DNA of 32,032 nt, taken from assembly GCA_937915725.1 (NCBI GenBank), contig CALGGV010000098.1:1-32032 (forward strand), written 5' to 3'. The notes beneath the pieces are model-generated. The model ran no database searches. It was not told the DNA's origin and worked only from the letters and a program-made list of their open reading frames with translations. The stretch's first letter is position 1; each line of letters begins with the position of its first letter. This stretch comes from an uncultured Selenomonadales bacterium. GTDB taxonomy: Bacteria > Bacillota > Negativicutes > Selenomonadales > Selenomonadaceae. The position numbers were made by a program, and so were the translations under genes. Shown piece by piece: positions 16,303 to 25,156 of this stretch.

Positions 16303-16323
16303 TTACCGGAAATGGTGATTGTT

Positions 16324-16500
16324 ATGAAAATTTATAAAGTCTACAAAATTGCAAGCAGTTTGATTGAAATAAATACCGCAATAAAAAGCCCTTCCTTTTT
16401 GGAAGGGTTATTTAAACTAAGTAATTTTTTTATGCAAGAAAATTTTTTGAGAAGTCTTGCAGAAAAACTCTTAATGCCAATAATTTTTGTTAGTCTATAA
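16324..16500 (+). CDS. Possible 58-residue small protein or leader ORF before pncB
   Basis: An open frame begins with ATG 15 bases after the predicted start of transcription, has GGTG upstream, and ends at TAA four bases before the ribosome site of pncB. The peptide starts MKIYKVYKIASSL and is basic and partly hydrophobic at its end (LLMPIIFVSL). A perfect CCCTTCC/GGAAGGG hairpin lies inside the frame. It could be a small membrane-associated protein, a regulatory leader whose translation affects the hairpin, or chance; I recognise no family. Confidence 0.35.
   Translation: MKIYKVYKIASSLIEINTAIKSPSFLEGLFKLSNFFMQENFLRSLAEKLLMPIIFVSL
16389..16407 (+). terminator. Perfect 7-bp hairpin in the pncB leader
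   Basis: CCCTTCC, a T5 loop and GGAAGGG. On the plus strand it is followed by TTATTT, a weak T-run; on the minus strand by CTTTTTA. It lies between the promoter and pncB and could attenuate pncB transcription. Confidence 0.45.
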
Positions 16501-16520
16501 GCAAAGGAGTTTAATTTATC

Positions 16521-17981
16521 ATGACGCAATTTGACAGCCGAAATATTTCCATGATGATGGATTTTTATGAAATGACAATGGCGAACGGCTACTTTGAAAC
16601 AGGCGGCGAACATTCCCGCGTTGCCTTCGACGTTTTTTACAGACGCAATCCCGACAGCGGCGGCTTTTCAATTTTCGCCGGTCTTGAACAAATTATTGAT
16701 TATGTTGAAAATATGCACTTCACAAAAGACGACGTGGAATATTTCCGCGCCCAAAATCTTTTCAGCGATAAATTTTTAAATTATCTTGAGAATTTCAAAT
16801 TTCACGGCGATATTTACGCCTTCCCCGAAGGAACGATTATGTATCCGAATGAACCGATTATGACGGTTATTGCGGATTTAATTGACGCCCAGTTAATCGA
16901 AACTGCAATTTTGACACAGATTAATCATCAGTCTTTAATCGCAACAAAAGCGCGGCGAATTGTTAGAGCGGCTGAAGGGCGTTTAGTTTCAGATTTTGGA
17001 GCACGGCGCGCACATAATTTTGACGCGGCAATTTACGGAGCGCGTGCGGCTTTTATTGGCGGCGTTATTGGTACTGCCACTGTTGCTGCCGGACAACTTT
17101 TTAACATTCCAATTAACGGCACAATGGCTCATAGTTGGGTAATGTATTTCAAAAACGAATTTGAGGCGTTCAAACGTTACGCCGAAGTTTACCCGCAATC
17201 CACAACGCTTTTAGTTGACACTTACGACGTAATTCACAGCGGAATTCCAAACGCCATCAAAGTTGCAAAAGAAGTTTTGGAACCGGCGGGCAACCGCTTA
17301 AAAGGCGTGCGAATTGATTCAGGCGATTTAGCTTATCTTTCAAAAAAAGTTAGAAAAATGCTTGACGACGCCGGCTTAAACGATTGTAAAATTGTTGTCT
17401 CAAACAGTTTGGACGAATTTACAATTACTTCACTTTTAAATCAAGGCGCAGAAATTAACAGTTTCGGTGTTGGTGAAAGATTAATCACTGCACGAAGTGA
17501 GCCGGTTTTTGGCGCGGTTTATAAAATTGTTGCAGTTGGCAACGGCGATAATTTTGAACCACGAATTAAAGTCAGTGAAAATGTTGAAAAAATTACAAAT
17601 CCCGGCTTGAAAAATGTTTACAGAATTTACGACGAAAAAGGACACGCCGTCGCAGATATGCTAGCTTTAATGAATGAAAAATTTGACTTGTCTAAGCCTT
17701 TCAGATATATTGACCCCGTTAAGCCGTGGAAACAGCGGGAATTTATAAATTGCACTGCAAAAAAACTTTTGAGACTTTATGTGAAAGACGGCAAGCGCGT
17801 TGAAAATCTTCCAACATTGCAGGAAATTAGAAACTATGTAAAAAATCAGCTGGATAACGAAATTTGGCAAGAAGAACAACGCTTTGAAAATCCTCATCGT
17901 CACTATTTGGATATGACGCCGAATTATTATGAAATGAAAATGAATTTGCTTTACAAAACACGTTCGCAGTTGAACGGATAA
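16521..17981 (+). CDS. pncB: Nicotinate phosphoribosyltransferase
   Basis: Salvages nicotinate to nicotinate mononucleotide for NAD synthesis in the cytoplasm. The 486 residues match the long bacterial form. Family features are MMMDFYEMTMANGYF at the N-terminus, VAFDVFYRRNP, FPEGTIMYPNEPI, SDFGARRAHNFDAA near residue 160, NGTMAHSWVM (with the catalytic-site His) near 200 and GVRIDSGDLAYLSK near 270. The ATG has AAAGGAG 11 bases upstream. It is preceded by its own promoter and a leader ORF, and aroE follows after 23 bases. It may compensate for NAD consumed by enzymes such as the SirTM sirtuin in the window, but the two are far apart and that link is only inference. Confidence 0.95.
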   Translation: MTQFDSRNISMMMDFYEMTMANGYFETGGEHSRVAFDVFYRRNPDSGGFSIFAGLEQIIDYVENMHFTKDDVEYFRAQNLFSDKFLNYLENFKFHGDIYAFPEGTIMYPNEPIMTVIADLIDAQLIETAILTQINHQSLIATKARRIVRAAEGRLVSDFGARRAHNFDAAIYGARAAFIGGVIGTATVAAGQLFNIPINGTMAHSWVMYFKNEFEAFKRYAEVYPQSTTLLVDTYDVIHSGIPNAIKVAKEVLEPAGNRLKGVRIDSGDLAYLSKKVRKMLDDAGLNDCKIVVSNSLDEFTITSLLNQGAEINSFGVGERLITARSEPVFGAVYKIVAVGNGDNFEPRIKVSENVEKITNPGLKNVYRIYDEKGHAVADMLALMNEKFDLSKPFRYIDPVKPWKQREFINCTAKKLLRLYVKDGKRVENLPTLQEIRNYVKNQLDNEIWQEEQRFENPHRHYLDMTPNYYEMKMNLLYKTRSQLNG

Positions 17982-18004
17982 AATTTTGGGAGGAGCGATT
18001 TAAT

Positions 18005-18859
18005 TTGGCTTCTGAAGAAATAAAAAATTTTGCAATACTGGGTTACCCTGTTGGGCATTCACTTTCACCAAAAATGCACGAGGCAGCTTTTAAAGTGTCC
18101 GGTTTTCCAAATTACAATTACATTCCAATTCCCGTACAAACAGGGCGGTTAATGCTTGCAGTTGACGGCTTGAAAGGTTTAGGATTTCGTGGCGCAAATG
18201 TCACAATTCCTCATAAATCGGCGATTATGAAATTTCTTGACGCGGTAGATTCTGACGCAATGATAATCGGCGCGGTTAATACTTTGGTTAATGACGGCGG
18301 AATGATAACCGGCTACAATACAGACGTTACGGGCTTTTTAAAATCTTTAGTAAATGTAAATTTTATGCCGGAAGACTGCAACGCCGTAATTTTAGGCGCA
18401 GGCGGCGCGGCGCGGGCGATTCTTTGGGGACTTTGTAAACGTCGCGCAGGTTACATTACCATTGGTGTAAGAAATCCCAAAAAAGCTAGAGTACTTGAAG
18501 ATGATTTTTGCGTTTACGGCTCGATTGAAGTTATGGATTGGAATTCGGACGCCTTCAAAGAAACTTTACAAACTGCAGATATTTTGATAAATACAACGCC
18601 GCTTGGAATGTATCCCGCCGTTGATGAAATGCCGCCGGTAGATTTAAAACTTTTGCCGCCGGGCGCGCTTGTTTACGATATTGTTTATAATCCTGCGCAG
18701 ACAAAATTTTTACAGACGGCGCAAAGTCTCGGTTATCCTACGCTTAATGGCTTAGATATGTTACTTTTGCAGGGTGAAGAATCCTACAGACTTTTTACCG
18801 GTGAATTGCCGGATTTAGACGTTATGAAAAAAGTTGTAGAAACTGAATTACTTTCTTAA
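18005..18859 (+). CDS. aroE: Shikimate dehydrogenase
   Basis: NADP-dependent reduction of 3-dehydroshikimate to shikimate in aromatic amino acid synthesis. The 284-residue protein has GYPVGHSLSPKMHEAAF (13-29), NVTIPHK with the catalytic K71, NTDVTGF with D107, the nucleotide-binding GAGGAARAI near residue 128 and NTTPLGM near residue 200. The C-terminal GLDMLLLQGEESYRLFTG is typical. The TTG start has GGAGG upstream. It is the last gene before a clear terminator. Confidence 0.95.
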   Translation: MASEEIKNFAILGYPVGHSLSPKMHEAAFKVSGFPNYNYIPIPVQTGRLMLAVDGLKGLGFRGANVTIPHKSAIMKFLDAVDSDAMIIGAVNTLVNDGGMITGYNTDVTGFLKSLVNVNFMPEDCNAVILGAGGAARAILWGLCKRRAGYITIGVRNPKKARVLEDDFCVYGSIEVMDWNSDAFKETLQTADILINTTPLGMYPAVDEMPPVDLKLLPPGALVYDIVYNPAQTKFLQTAQSLGYPTLNGLDMLLLQGEESYRLFTGELPDLDVMKKVVETELLS

Positions 18860-18882
18860 AAATATTTTCTAAACTAAAAAAG

Positions 18883-18911
18883 CCGCTCCATTATGAGCGG
18901 TTATTTTTTTA
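18883..18911 (+). terminator. Rho-independent terminator after aroE
   Basis: CCGCTC (18883-18888) pairs with GAGCGG (18895-18900) across a 6-base loop, followed by TTATTTTTTT. It lies 23 bases after the aroE stop. Confidence 0.88.
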
Positions 18912-18930
18912 TCTTAATCTATAGGAGTTT

Positions 18931-19179
18931 TTTTACAAACTTTTCTTTTATTAACAAGTCGGCATTTCTTTTTTTCAAAAAAAAGAAACGCCTAGCAAAG
19001 AAAAAAATTTTCGCCCGCCTGCGTTGCAAATGCGATGAGTAAGAGCATTTGCTCGCGTCAAACAAAAAGTAGTTCAAAGTTCCAGCCGCGTTTTCTCACG
19101 TTACCGCAATTTAAAGTCACAAGCAAAAACGAAGTGCGGCGGGCGTTCTGTACGCCGTTCAACTCTTACACTTGTAAAC
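18931..19179 (+). repeat. Dispersed repeat, copy 2 (full length)
   Basis: About 250 bp without coding content. It starts with TTTACAA (18932-18938) and ends with TTGTAAA (19172-19178), an inverted pair. Inside are an AT hairpin (CTTTTTTTCAAAAAAAAG type), GCCCGCCTGCGTTGC, and later AAAAACGAAGTGCGGCGGGC. CGCCCGCC and GGCGGGCG form a second inner inverted pair. The same blocks recur at 12989-13160 (inverted) and 31363-31460 (internally deleted). This is the layout of a MITE or REP-like non-autonomous element. Confidence 0.65.
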
Positions 19180-19185
19180 AAATTT

Positions 19186-19230
19186 TAGTCCTTAATCCCT
19201 AGTCCTTAATCCCTAGTCCTTAGCCCCTAA
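19186..19230 (+). repeat. 14-bp tandem repeat at the end of the MacB-like gene
   Basis: TAGTCCTTAATCCC occurs at 19186-19199 and 19200-19213, with a changed third copy at 19214-19227 and a partial fourth. It touches the stop codon of the ABC permease on the minus strand. A related block, inverted, is present at 27317-27334 before the IIC gene. Confidence 0.75.
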
Positions 19231-19233
19231 TCC

Positions 19234-20451
19234 TTATTCATAACGCAGAGCGTCAATAGGATCCAGACGCGCCGCTTTTCGCGCAGGCAACATTCCAAAA
19301 AATATTCCTACAAAAAGCGAAAATCCAAAACTTATAATAATGCTTAAACTGCTGATAACCGTTTTAAAATCTCCGAATTTTGAAATTGCCTGTGCTATTC
19401 CCATTCCAACAAAAATTCCAATTATCCCGCCCAAAATACTAATCATTGTCGATTCAATCAGAAATTGTAACATTATGCTGCTATAAGTTGCGCCAATAGC
19501 TTTTCTAATTCCAATTTCCCGCGTGCGCTCCGTAACACTTACCATCATAATATTCATTATTCCAATTCCGCCGACAACCAAAGAAATTCCGGCGATTGCG
19601 CCTAAAAGCAAAGTTATCATTGTGGTTGTTTCGTTCATTGTTTCCATTATGCTGGTTAAATTTCTAACGTTAAAATCGTCGTCCATACCGGCGCGGATTC
19701 TGTGGCGTTGCCGCAAAAGTTTTTCTATATTGGCTTGTACTTCGTCCATTTTATCAGCATCAGAAACTTGTACATTTATGCTCCTAACATAGGTAATGCC
19801 CATTAATCTTTCTTGCGCCGTTGTCAACGGGATTAACACAATATCATCTTGATCTTGTCCGCCGGTAGATTGTCCCTTTGATGCAATTAAACCAATAACA
19901 GTATAAGGCGCGTTCCCTACGCGGATTTTTTTTCCGACGGGATTAACCGTACCGAAAAGATTTGTTGCAACCGTTGTACCAATAACGGCAACGCGGCTCC
20001 TAACGTCAACATCATGTTCAGTGAAAAAAATCCCGCTCTGCATTGTCAAAGATTGAATCGCCGCGTATTCCGGAATTACGCCGGTAACTGTAGTTTGCCA
20101 ATTTTCATGCCCATAAACAACTTGATAACTGCCCTGCGCCGTCGGTGAAACATAGTCAACATTTTTTATTTTAGCTTTAATCGCCTTTGCGTCGTCGTAT
20201 TTTAAAGTTTGAACGGAGCCTGCGCCGCCACGTACGCCGGTACGGTTTGCACTGCCGGACATTACGATTAACATATTGGAGCCTAAGCGGGAAATTGAAT
20301 CAGTTACATTTTGACGGACACCCATCCCGACTGAAACTAATGAAATTACCGCTGCCACACCAATTATTATTCCCAGCATTGTTAAAAGCGTGCGCAATTT
20401 GTTAGCAACTAAACTTAACGCCGCCATTTTTAAAAGTTCAGTAAAAAGCAT
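19234..20451 (-). CDS. MacB-like ABC transporter permease
   Basis: Membrane subunit of a MacB/FtsX-type ABC transporter (405 residues) that would work with the ATPase encoded just upstream to drive export or envelope mechanics. An N-terminal membrane segment (about 15-45, LRTLLTMLGIIIGVAAVISLV) is followed by a large extracytoplasmic MacB_PCD domain (about 50-270), then three C-terminal membrane segments of the FtsX domain. The cytoplasmic signature TERTREIGIRKAIGA near residue 310 is present, and the end PARKAARLDPIDALRYE is classical. MacB usually partners a periplasmic adaptor (MacA); none is in the window. The gap to the ATPase gene is 12 bases. Confidence 0.92.
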   Translation of the reverse strand: MLFTELLKMAALSLVANKLRTLLTMLGIIIGVAAVISLVSVGMGVRQNVTDSISRLGSNMLIVMSGSANRTGVRGGAGSVQTLKYDDAKAIKAKIKNVDYVSPTAQGSYQVVYGHENWQTTVTGVIPEYAAIQSLTMQSGIFFTEHDVDVRSRVAVIGTTVATNLFGTVNPVGKKIRVGNAPYTVIGLIASKGQSTGGQDQDDIVLIPLTTAQERLMGITYVRSINVQVSDADKMDEVQANIEKLLRQRHRIRAGMDDDFNVRNLTSIMETMNETTTMITLLLGAIAGISLVVGGIGIMNIMMVSVTERTREIGIRKAIGATYSSIMLQFLIESTMISILGGIIGIFVGMGIAQAISKFGDFKTVISSLSIIISFGFSLFVGIFFGMLPARKAARLDPIDALRYE

Positions 20452-20463
20452 TTTTAACCCTCT

Positions 20464-21177
20464 TTAAACAATGTCAATTTTTTCTGTAGTTTGCGCAGTA
20501 ATAATATCTTTTGTAATTTTGCCGTCCTTAACCAAAATCTGCCGGTCTGCTGTTCTTGCAATATCCGGTTCATGCGTGACGATTATAATTGTGGAGCCGC
20601 CGGAATGTAAATCTCTGAAAATCTGCATAATTTCAAGCGTCGATTTTGTGTCCAAATTTCCTGTCGGCTCGTCCGCTAAAATTATTGCCGGTTTCATAGC
20701 TATTGCCCGCGCTATTGCAACTCTTTGACGCTGCCCGCCGGAAAGTTCGCTGGGCAAATGTTCTGCTCTATCTGCAAGCGAAACTTTTTCCAATGCCTCA
20801 ATCGCCATTGCGCGGCGTTCGTTTTTTGAAATTCCCGCGTACACTGCAGGCAATTCAACATTTTCTAAACTTGTCAATTTCGGCAAAAGATTAAATGTTT
20901 GATAGACAAAGCCGATTGTTTTATTTCTAATTCCTGCAAGTGCGTCGTCTGAAAGTTTGCTGACTTCCTTTTCTAAAAGTTTGTAACTTCCTTCAGTGGG
21001 TCTGTCTAGGCAACCCAAAATATTCATCAGCGTTGATTTTCCACTGCCGGAAGGTCCCATTAACGCCACAAATTCGCCTTCGTCAATTTTTAAATCGACG
21101 CCGTTTAACGCCGCCACAATTTCACTGCCCATTTTGTATAGTTTTTTTACGCCGGTTATTGTAACTACATTTGCCAA
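20464..21177 (-). CDS. MacB/LolD-type ABC transporter ATPase
   Basis: ATPase of the same transporter, 237 residues. Walker A is GPSGSGKST (41-49), the signature is LSGGQRQRVAIARA near residue 140, Walker B continues into ADEPTGNLD near residue 165, and the switch His is in VTHEPD. The NLD variant after Walker B is typical for the MacB/LolD/FtsE group. The start is TTG with a weak AAGG site upstream. A terminator on the same strand separates it from the toxin gene. Confidence 0.93.
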   Translation of the reverse strand: MANVVTITGVKKLYKMGSEIVAALNGVDLKIDEGEFVALMGPSGSGKSTLMNILGCLDRPTEGSYKLLEKEVSKLSDDALAGIRNKTIGFVYQTFNLLPKLTSLENVELPAVYAGISKNERRAMAIEALEKVSLADRAEHLPSELSGGQRQRVAIARAIAMKPAIILADEPTGNLDTKSTLEIMQIFRDLHSGGSTIIIVTHEPDIARTADRQILVKDGKITKDIITAQTTEKIDIV

Positions 21178-21206
21178 TTTATCACAGCCTTTTTATCTAT
21201 TGTAAT

Positions 21207-21227
21207 AAAAAAACCGCTAAGCGCGGC
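21207..21227 (-). terminator. Terminator after the toxin gene
   Basis: On the minus strand a CCGC/GCGG stem is followed by TTTTTTTATT. It lies 14 bases beyond the TAA at 21241 that would end the full-length toxin frame, which supports the view that the toxin once extended to 21241. Confidence 0.65.
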
Positions 21228-21240
21228 AAAAATTTTTATT

Positions 21241-21339
21241 TTAATCGGAATTTATTTCATCTTGCAATCCCATACATAATCCTATAAAAAGTGCCTCGTC
21301 AACTTCATCCATTTTTTCAGGTGAAAGCTTTCCGGCGCA
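21241..21339 (-). other. In-frame continuation of the toxin gene after an internal TGA
   Basis: Directly after the TGA at 21340-21342 the same frame stays open for 32 codons (CAGKLSPEKMDEVDEALFIG, then a short tail) up to TAA at 21241. The segment KLSPEKMDEVDEAL resembles the usual C-terminal helix of MazF/PemK toxins. The toxin as now written therefore seems cut short by a nonsense change. Confidence 0.6.
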
Positions 21340-21636
21340 TCACACGCCTTCTTGTTCAAATAAAACTTTTTCTACAGGATATGGTTGTGCGCATAAAATC
21401 CAAGATTTTTCTTTTAATTTTGTTGTTCCTTGTTCTATCAAAACATCTGTTGCGTATTTTTCTCTGGGTTTATATTGTTTTTCTGAAGTTATTAACAAAA
21501 TTTCCACTGTATTAAACTTCTTGAAATAATCTTCTTCCTGTAGTACCAAAACAAATTTTGGCTTGCCGGTAGGATAACGAGCATCCAGCGTGTATGGAAA
21601 AGTTATATAGTAAATTTCTCCACGTTTTAATTCCAT
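21340..21636 (-). CDS. PemK/MazF-family toxin, C-terminally truncated by TGA
   Basis: Probable endoribonuclease toxin of a type II toxin-antitoxin pair. The 98 residues contain the family start GEIYYITFPYT, the KPKFVLVLQEED strand and the LLITSE segment. The frame stops at TGA after EQEGV, while the expected C-terminal helix is encoded in the same frame just beyond (21241-21339). The ATG has GGAGG 7 bases upstream and overlaps the end of the upstream small gene by 10 bases, the usual coupling of antitoxin and toxin. Without the last helix the toxin may be inactive. Confidence 0.75.
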   Translation of the reverse strand: MELKRGEIYYITFPYTLDARYPTGKPKFVLVLQEEDYFKKFNTVEILLITSEKQYKPREKYATDVLIEQGTTKLKEKSWILCAQPYPVEKVLFEQEGV

Positions 21637-21803
21637 TTAACCGCCTCCACCTGCTTATACACATAATTCATCAAGTCGGCTGCATTTTCATTTTCAATTT
21701 TTGCATCTTCAGCAGATTTTACGGAGCGAAGATTTTCTCTGCGCTTATCTGCACGAACTTTTAAATTTTTAATTTTTTCTTTTAAATTAATTTCTTTTGA
21801 CAT
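21627..21803 (-). CDS. Small antitoxin-like protein upstream of the PemK-type toxin
   Basis: A 58-residue, highly charged, helical protein (starts MSKEINLKEKIKNLKVRADK, ends NYVYKQVEAVKWN). It has a strong GGAGG site 7 bases before ATG, and its end overlaps the toxin start. Size, charge, order and overlap fit an antitoxin, although I recognise no DNA-binding domain, so the assignment rests on context. Confidence 0.6.
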   Translation of the reverse strand: MSKEINLKEKIKNLKVRADKRRENLRSVKSAEDAKIENENAADLMNYVYKQVEAVKWN

Positions 21804-21893
21804 CGCCGCTCCTCCAATCTTAATTTTTTTGAATTATATATCTTTGAATTTTAACTGTCAAAAAATTTTTTCTTACTTTTTGAGAATTAATGA

Positions 21894-22110
21894 CTAAGGA
21901 TTTTGACGCCGCCGAATTAAAATTCTTGCATAAGTTGCTTTTCCGTTCACAACTGCTCCAACGTAATTTTTGTGTCCTTCATCAAGATAAACCGGCTTAC
22001 CTTTGATAAAAGCGGGATTATCATTTCTTTTATCTGCAATTAATCCCAAAATTTCAAATTGTGCGGGATTGTATTTATCCAAAAAAGTAATAGGTACGCC
22101 CATAACGCCG

Positions 22111-22115
<5 letters not shown>
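21894..22115 (-). other. Alternative methyltransferase C-terminal cassette 3
   Basis: A 73-codon segment starting CNGVMGVPITFLDKYNPAQF and ending YARILIRRRQNP before TAG. It is a complete C-terminus of the EcoRI methyltransferase family, but in the frame that the present gene does not use. The frame is open from upstream of the TTGA/TCAA tract through cassettes 1 and 2, so seven (or ten) repeat units would make a fusion ending here (about 519 residues). Confidence 0.85.
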
Positions 22116-23457
<1,342 letters not shown>

Positions 23458-23492
23458 AAAACCACCTCGCGCAGATTTTACCACAAAAAAAT

Positions 23493-23521
23493 TTGGAATA
23501 AAATATTTTACGTGATATAAT
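23493..23521 (+). promoter_or_regulatory. Promoter of tatA-metN
   Basis: TTGGAA (23493-23498), a 17-base spacer and a perfect TATAAT (23516-23521), 24 bases before the tatA ATG. Confidence 0.6.
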
Positions 23522-23545
23522 TCAGCGGCGAAAGGATTGGTTTAA

Positions 23546-23851
23546 ATGTTTGGAATTGGAATGGGCGAATTTATTTTAATTTTGATAGTAGGTTTAATAA
23601 TTTTCGGACCAAAAAATTTACCGGAAGTCGGAAAAACATTAGGCAAAGGTTTAAGGGAATTTAGAAAAGCGCAGGCGGCACTTTCTGCAACGCTTGAAGA
23701 ATCAGTAAACGAAACGCCCAAAAAATCTGAAAGTCAACCTGTAGAAAAAGTTTCAATCGAAAAAAAAACTGAACCTGCGCGAGTAACAGTTGACGATGTA
23801 ATTAACGCGGCAAAAGAAAATCCCGCCGTCAAAGAGGAGAAGTCAAATTGA
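23546..23851 (+). CDS. tatA: Twin-arginine translocase subunit TatA/TatE
   Basis: Pore-forming subunit of the Tat system that exports folded proteins. The 101 residues have one N-terminal membrane helix (FILILIVGLIIFGP, about 9-22), the hinge FGPKNLPEVGKTLGKGLREF and a charged cytoplasmic tail. The tail after residue 45 is variable, as in the family. tatC is not in the window. The last four bases overlap the start of the next gene. Confidence 0.92.
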   Translation: MFGIGMGEFILILIVGLIIFGPKNLPEVGKTLGKGLREFRKAQAALSATLEESVNETPKKSESQPVEKVSIEKKTEPARVTVDDVINAAKENPAVKEEKSN

Positions 23852-24909
23852 TTAAACTTACGAATATAGAAAAAATTTATGATTCTCCCGCCGGAAAAGT
23901 CCACGCGCTGAAAGGTATAAATTTGGAAATTGCACGCGGCGAAATTTACGGGATAATCGGCTTAAGCGGCGCGGGAAAATCTACGCTTGTTCGCTGTATC
24001 AATATGCTTGAACGCCCGACCGCCGGTGAAGTTTTGGTTGACGGGCAGGATATGATTAAGTTAAATGAAAATCAACTGCGCGACGCCAGAAAAAATATTG
24101 GTATGATTTTTCAACATTTTAATTTGTTAAGTTCGGCTACTGTCTACGAAAATATCGCCTTCCCTTTGACACTTTCAAAAGTTCCAAAAGATGAAATTGC
24201 TAAAAAAATTCAGCCGCTTTTAGAATTAGTCGGCTTAAAAGATAAAGCCAATCAATATCCCGCGCAACTTTCCGGCGGGCAAAAACAGCGCGTAGGAATT
24301 GCCCGCGCACTTGCAAGCGATCCAAAAATTTTACTTTGCGATGAGGCAACTTCTGCCCTTGACCCGCAAACTACAAAATCTATCCTTGCACTTATCAAAG
24401 ATATTAACAAAAAACTTTCGCTAACCGTCGTTGTCATTACGCACGAAATGCAAGTTATCAAGGAAATTTGCGACAAAGTTGCAGTCATTTCTAACGGCGT
24501 AATTGCAGAGCGCGGCTCGGTATTGGAAGTTTTTACTAATCCTCAACACGAAATTACAAAAGAATTTATCAGCGTCCTTTTGTCAAATGAATTACCCGCC
24601 GCCTTTCGTGGCAATGAAATTTCACAAACTAAAACGGCAGGCAGTCTTTTACTTTTGCGATTAATTTTTTTGGGTGATAGGGCTGATGATCCTGTTCTCG
24701 CGCAGATGATTAGAAATTGTCCCGGCGTTGAATGTACAATGCTTTTTGGTAACCTTGATGAAATTCACGGCGTACCTTTTGGCAGATTTATCATAGGTTT
24801 AAGCGGCAGTGAAAATTCTGTACAAGCCGCACTAAATTTTTTGGGCGGTAAAGATGTGCGCGTTGAAATTATTGGTTACGTTCGCAGAAATAATACTGAT
24901 GCTTTTTAA
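23848..24909 (+). CDS. metN: Methionine-type ABC transporter ATPase with NIL domain
   Basis: ATPase of a MetNIQ-type importer for D/L-methionine (353 residues, normal for MetN). Walker A is GLSGAGKST (38-46), the signature LSGGQKQRVGIARALASDP is near residue 140, Walker B runs into CDEATSALDP, and the His switch is VITHEM. The C-terminal 90 residues form the NIL ligand-sensing domain that inhibits the ATPase at high methionine. metI and metQ would normally follow, but the next gene is mnmE on the other strand, so they must be elsewhere or upstream of another copy. The TTG start has GAGGAG upstream and overlaps tatA by 4 bases. Confidence 0.88.
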   Translation: MIKLTNIEKIYDSPAGKVHALKGINLEIARGEIYGIIGLSGAGKSTLVRCINMLERPTAGEVLVDGQDMIKLNENQLRDARKNIGMIFQHFNLLSSATVYENIAFPLTLSKVPKDEIAKKIQPLLELVGLKDKANQYPAQLSGGQKQRVGIARALASDPKILLCDEATSALDPQTTKSILALIKDINKKLSLTVVVITHEMQVIKEICDKVAVISNGVIAERGSVLEVFTNPQHEITKEFISVLLSNELPAAFRGNEISQTKTAGSLLLLRLIFLGDRADDPVLAQMIRNCPGVECTMLFGNLDEIHGVPFGRFIIGLSGSENSVQAALNFLGGKDVRVEIIGYVRRNNTDAF

Positions 24910-25110
24910 TTTCACCTTACCGAAAATGCGCCGTATAAGCCGCACACTTGCCAAATATATTTTAGTCTATAAAATTAAAATGAAGATGGGACGGGGTAAA
25001 ATCCGCCTCTTTAGAAAAAATTTTGGTTGTTGAAAAATCGATTGCTTATAGCACAATCGGGAGTATGTCAAGAATAATTTTTTCAAGTGAAATTTAAATA
25101 AGCAAAAAAA

Positions 25111-25137
25111 TCCCTTCCAACGCAGAAGGGACTTTTT
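25111..25137. terminator. Bidirectional terminator between metN and mnmE
   Basis: TCCCTTC (25111-25117) pairs with GAAGGGA (25125-25131) and is followed by CTTTTT on the plus strand and TTTTTTT on the minus strand. It sits 20 bases beyond the mnmE stop and about 200 bases after metN, so it can serve both convergent units. Confidence 0.85.
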
Positions 25138-25156
25138 AATTTATAAAGTTTCAAAA

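Noticed and set aside
21340..21342. TGA as a selenocysteine codon in the toxin
   Set aside because: MazF/PemK toxins have no known selenocysteine, and I see no convincing stem-loop of SECIS type directly after it. A nonsense change is simpler.
24980..25080. Riboswitch or small RNA between metN and mnmE
   Set aside because: Some short pairings (CGATTG/CAATCG) are visible, but no known consensus is recognised and no gene lies downstream on the plus strand to be controlled.
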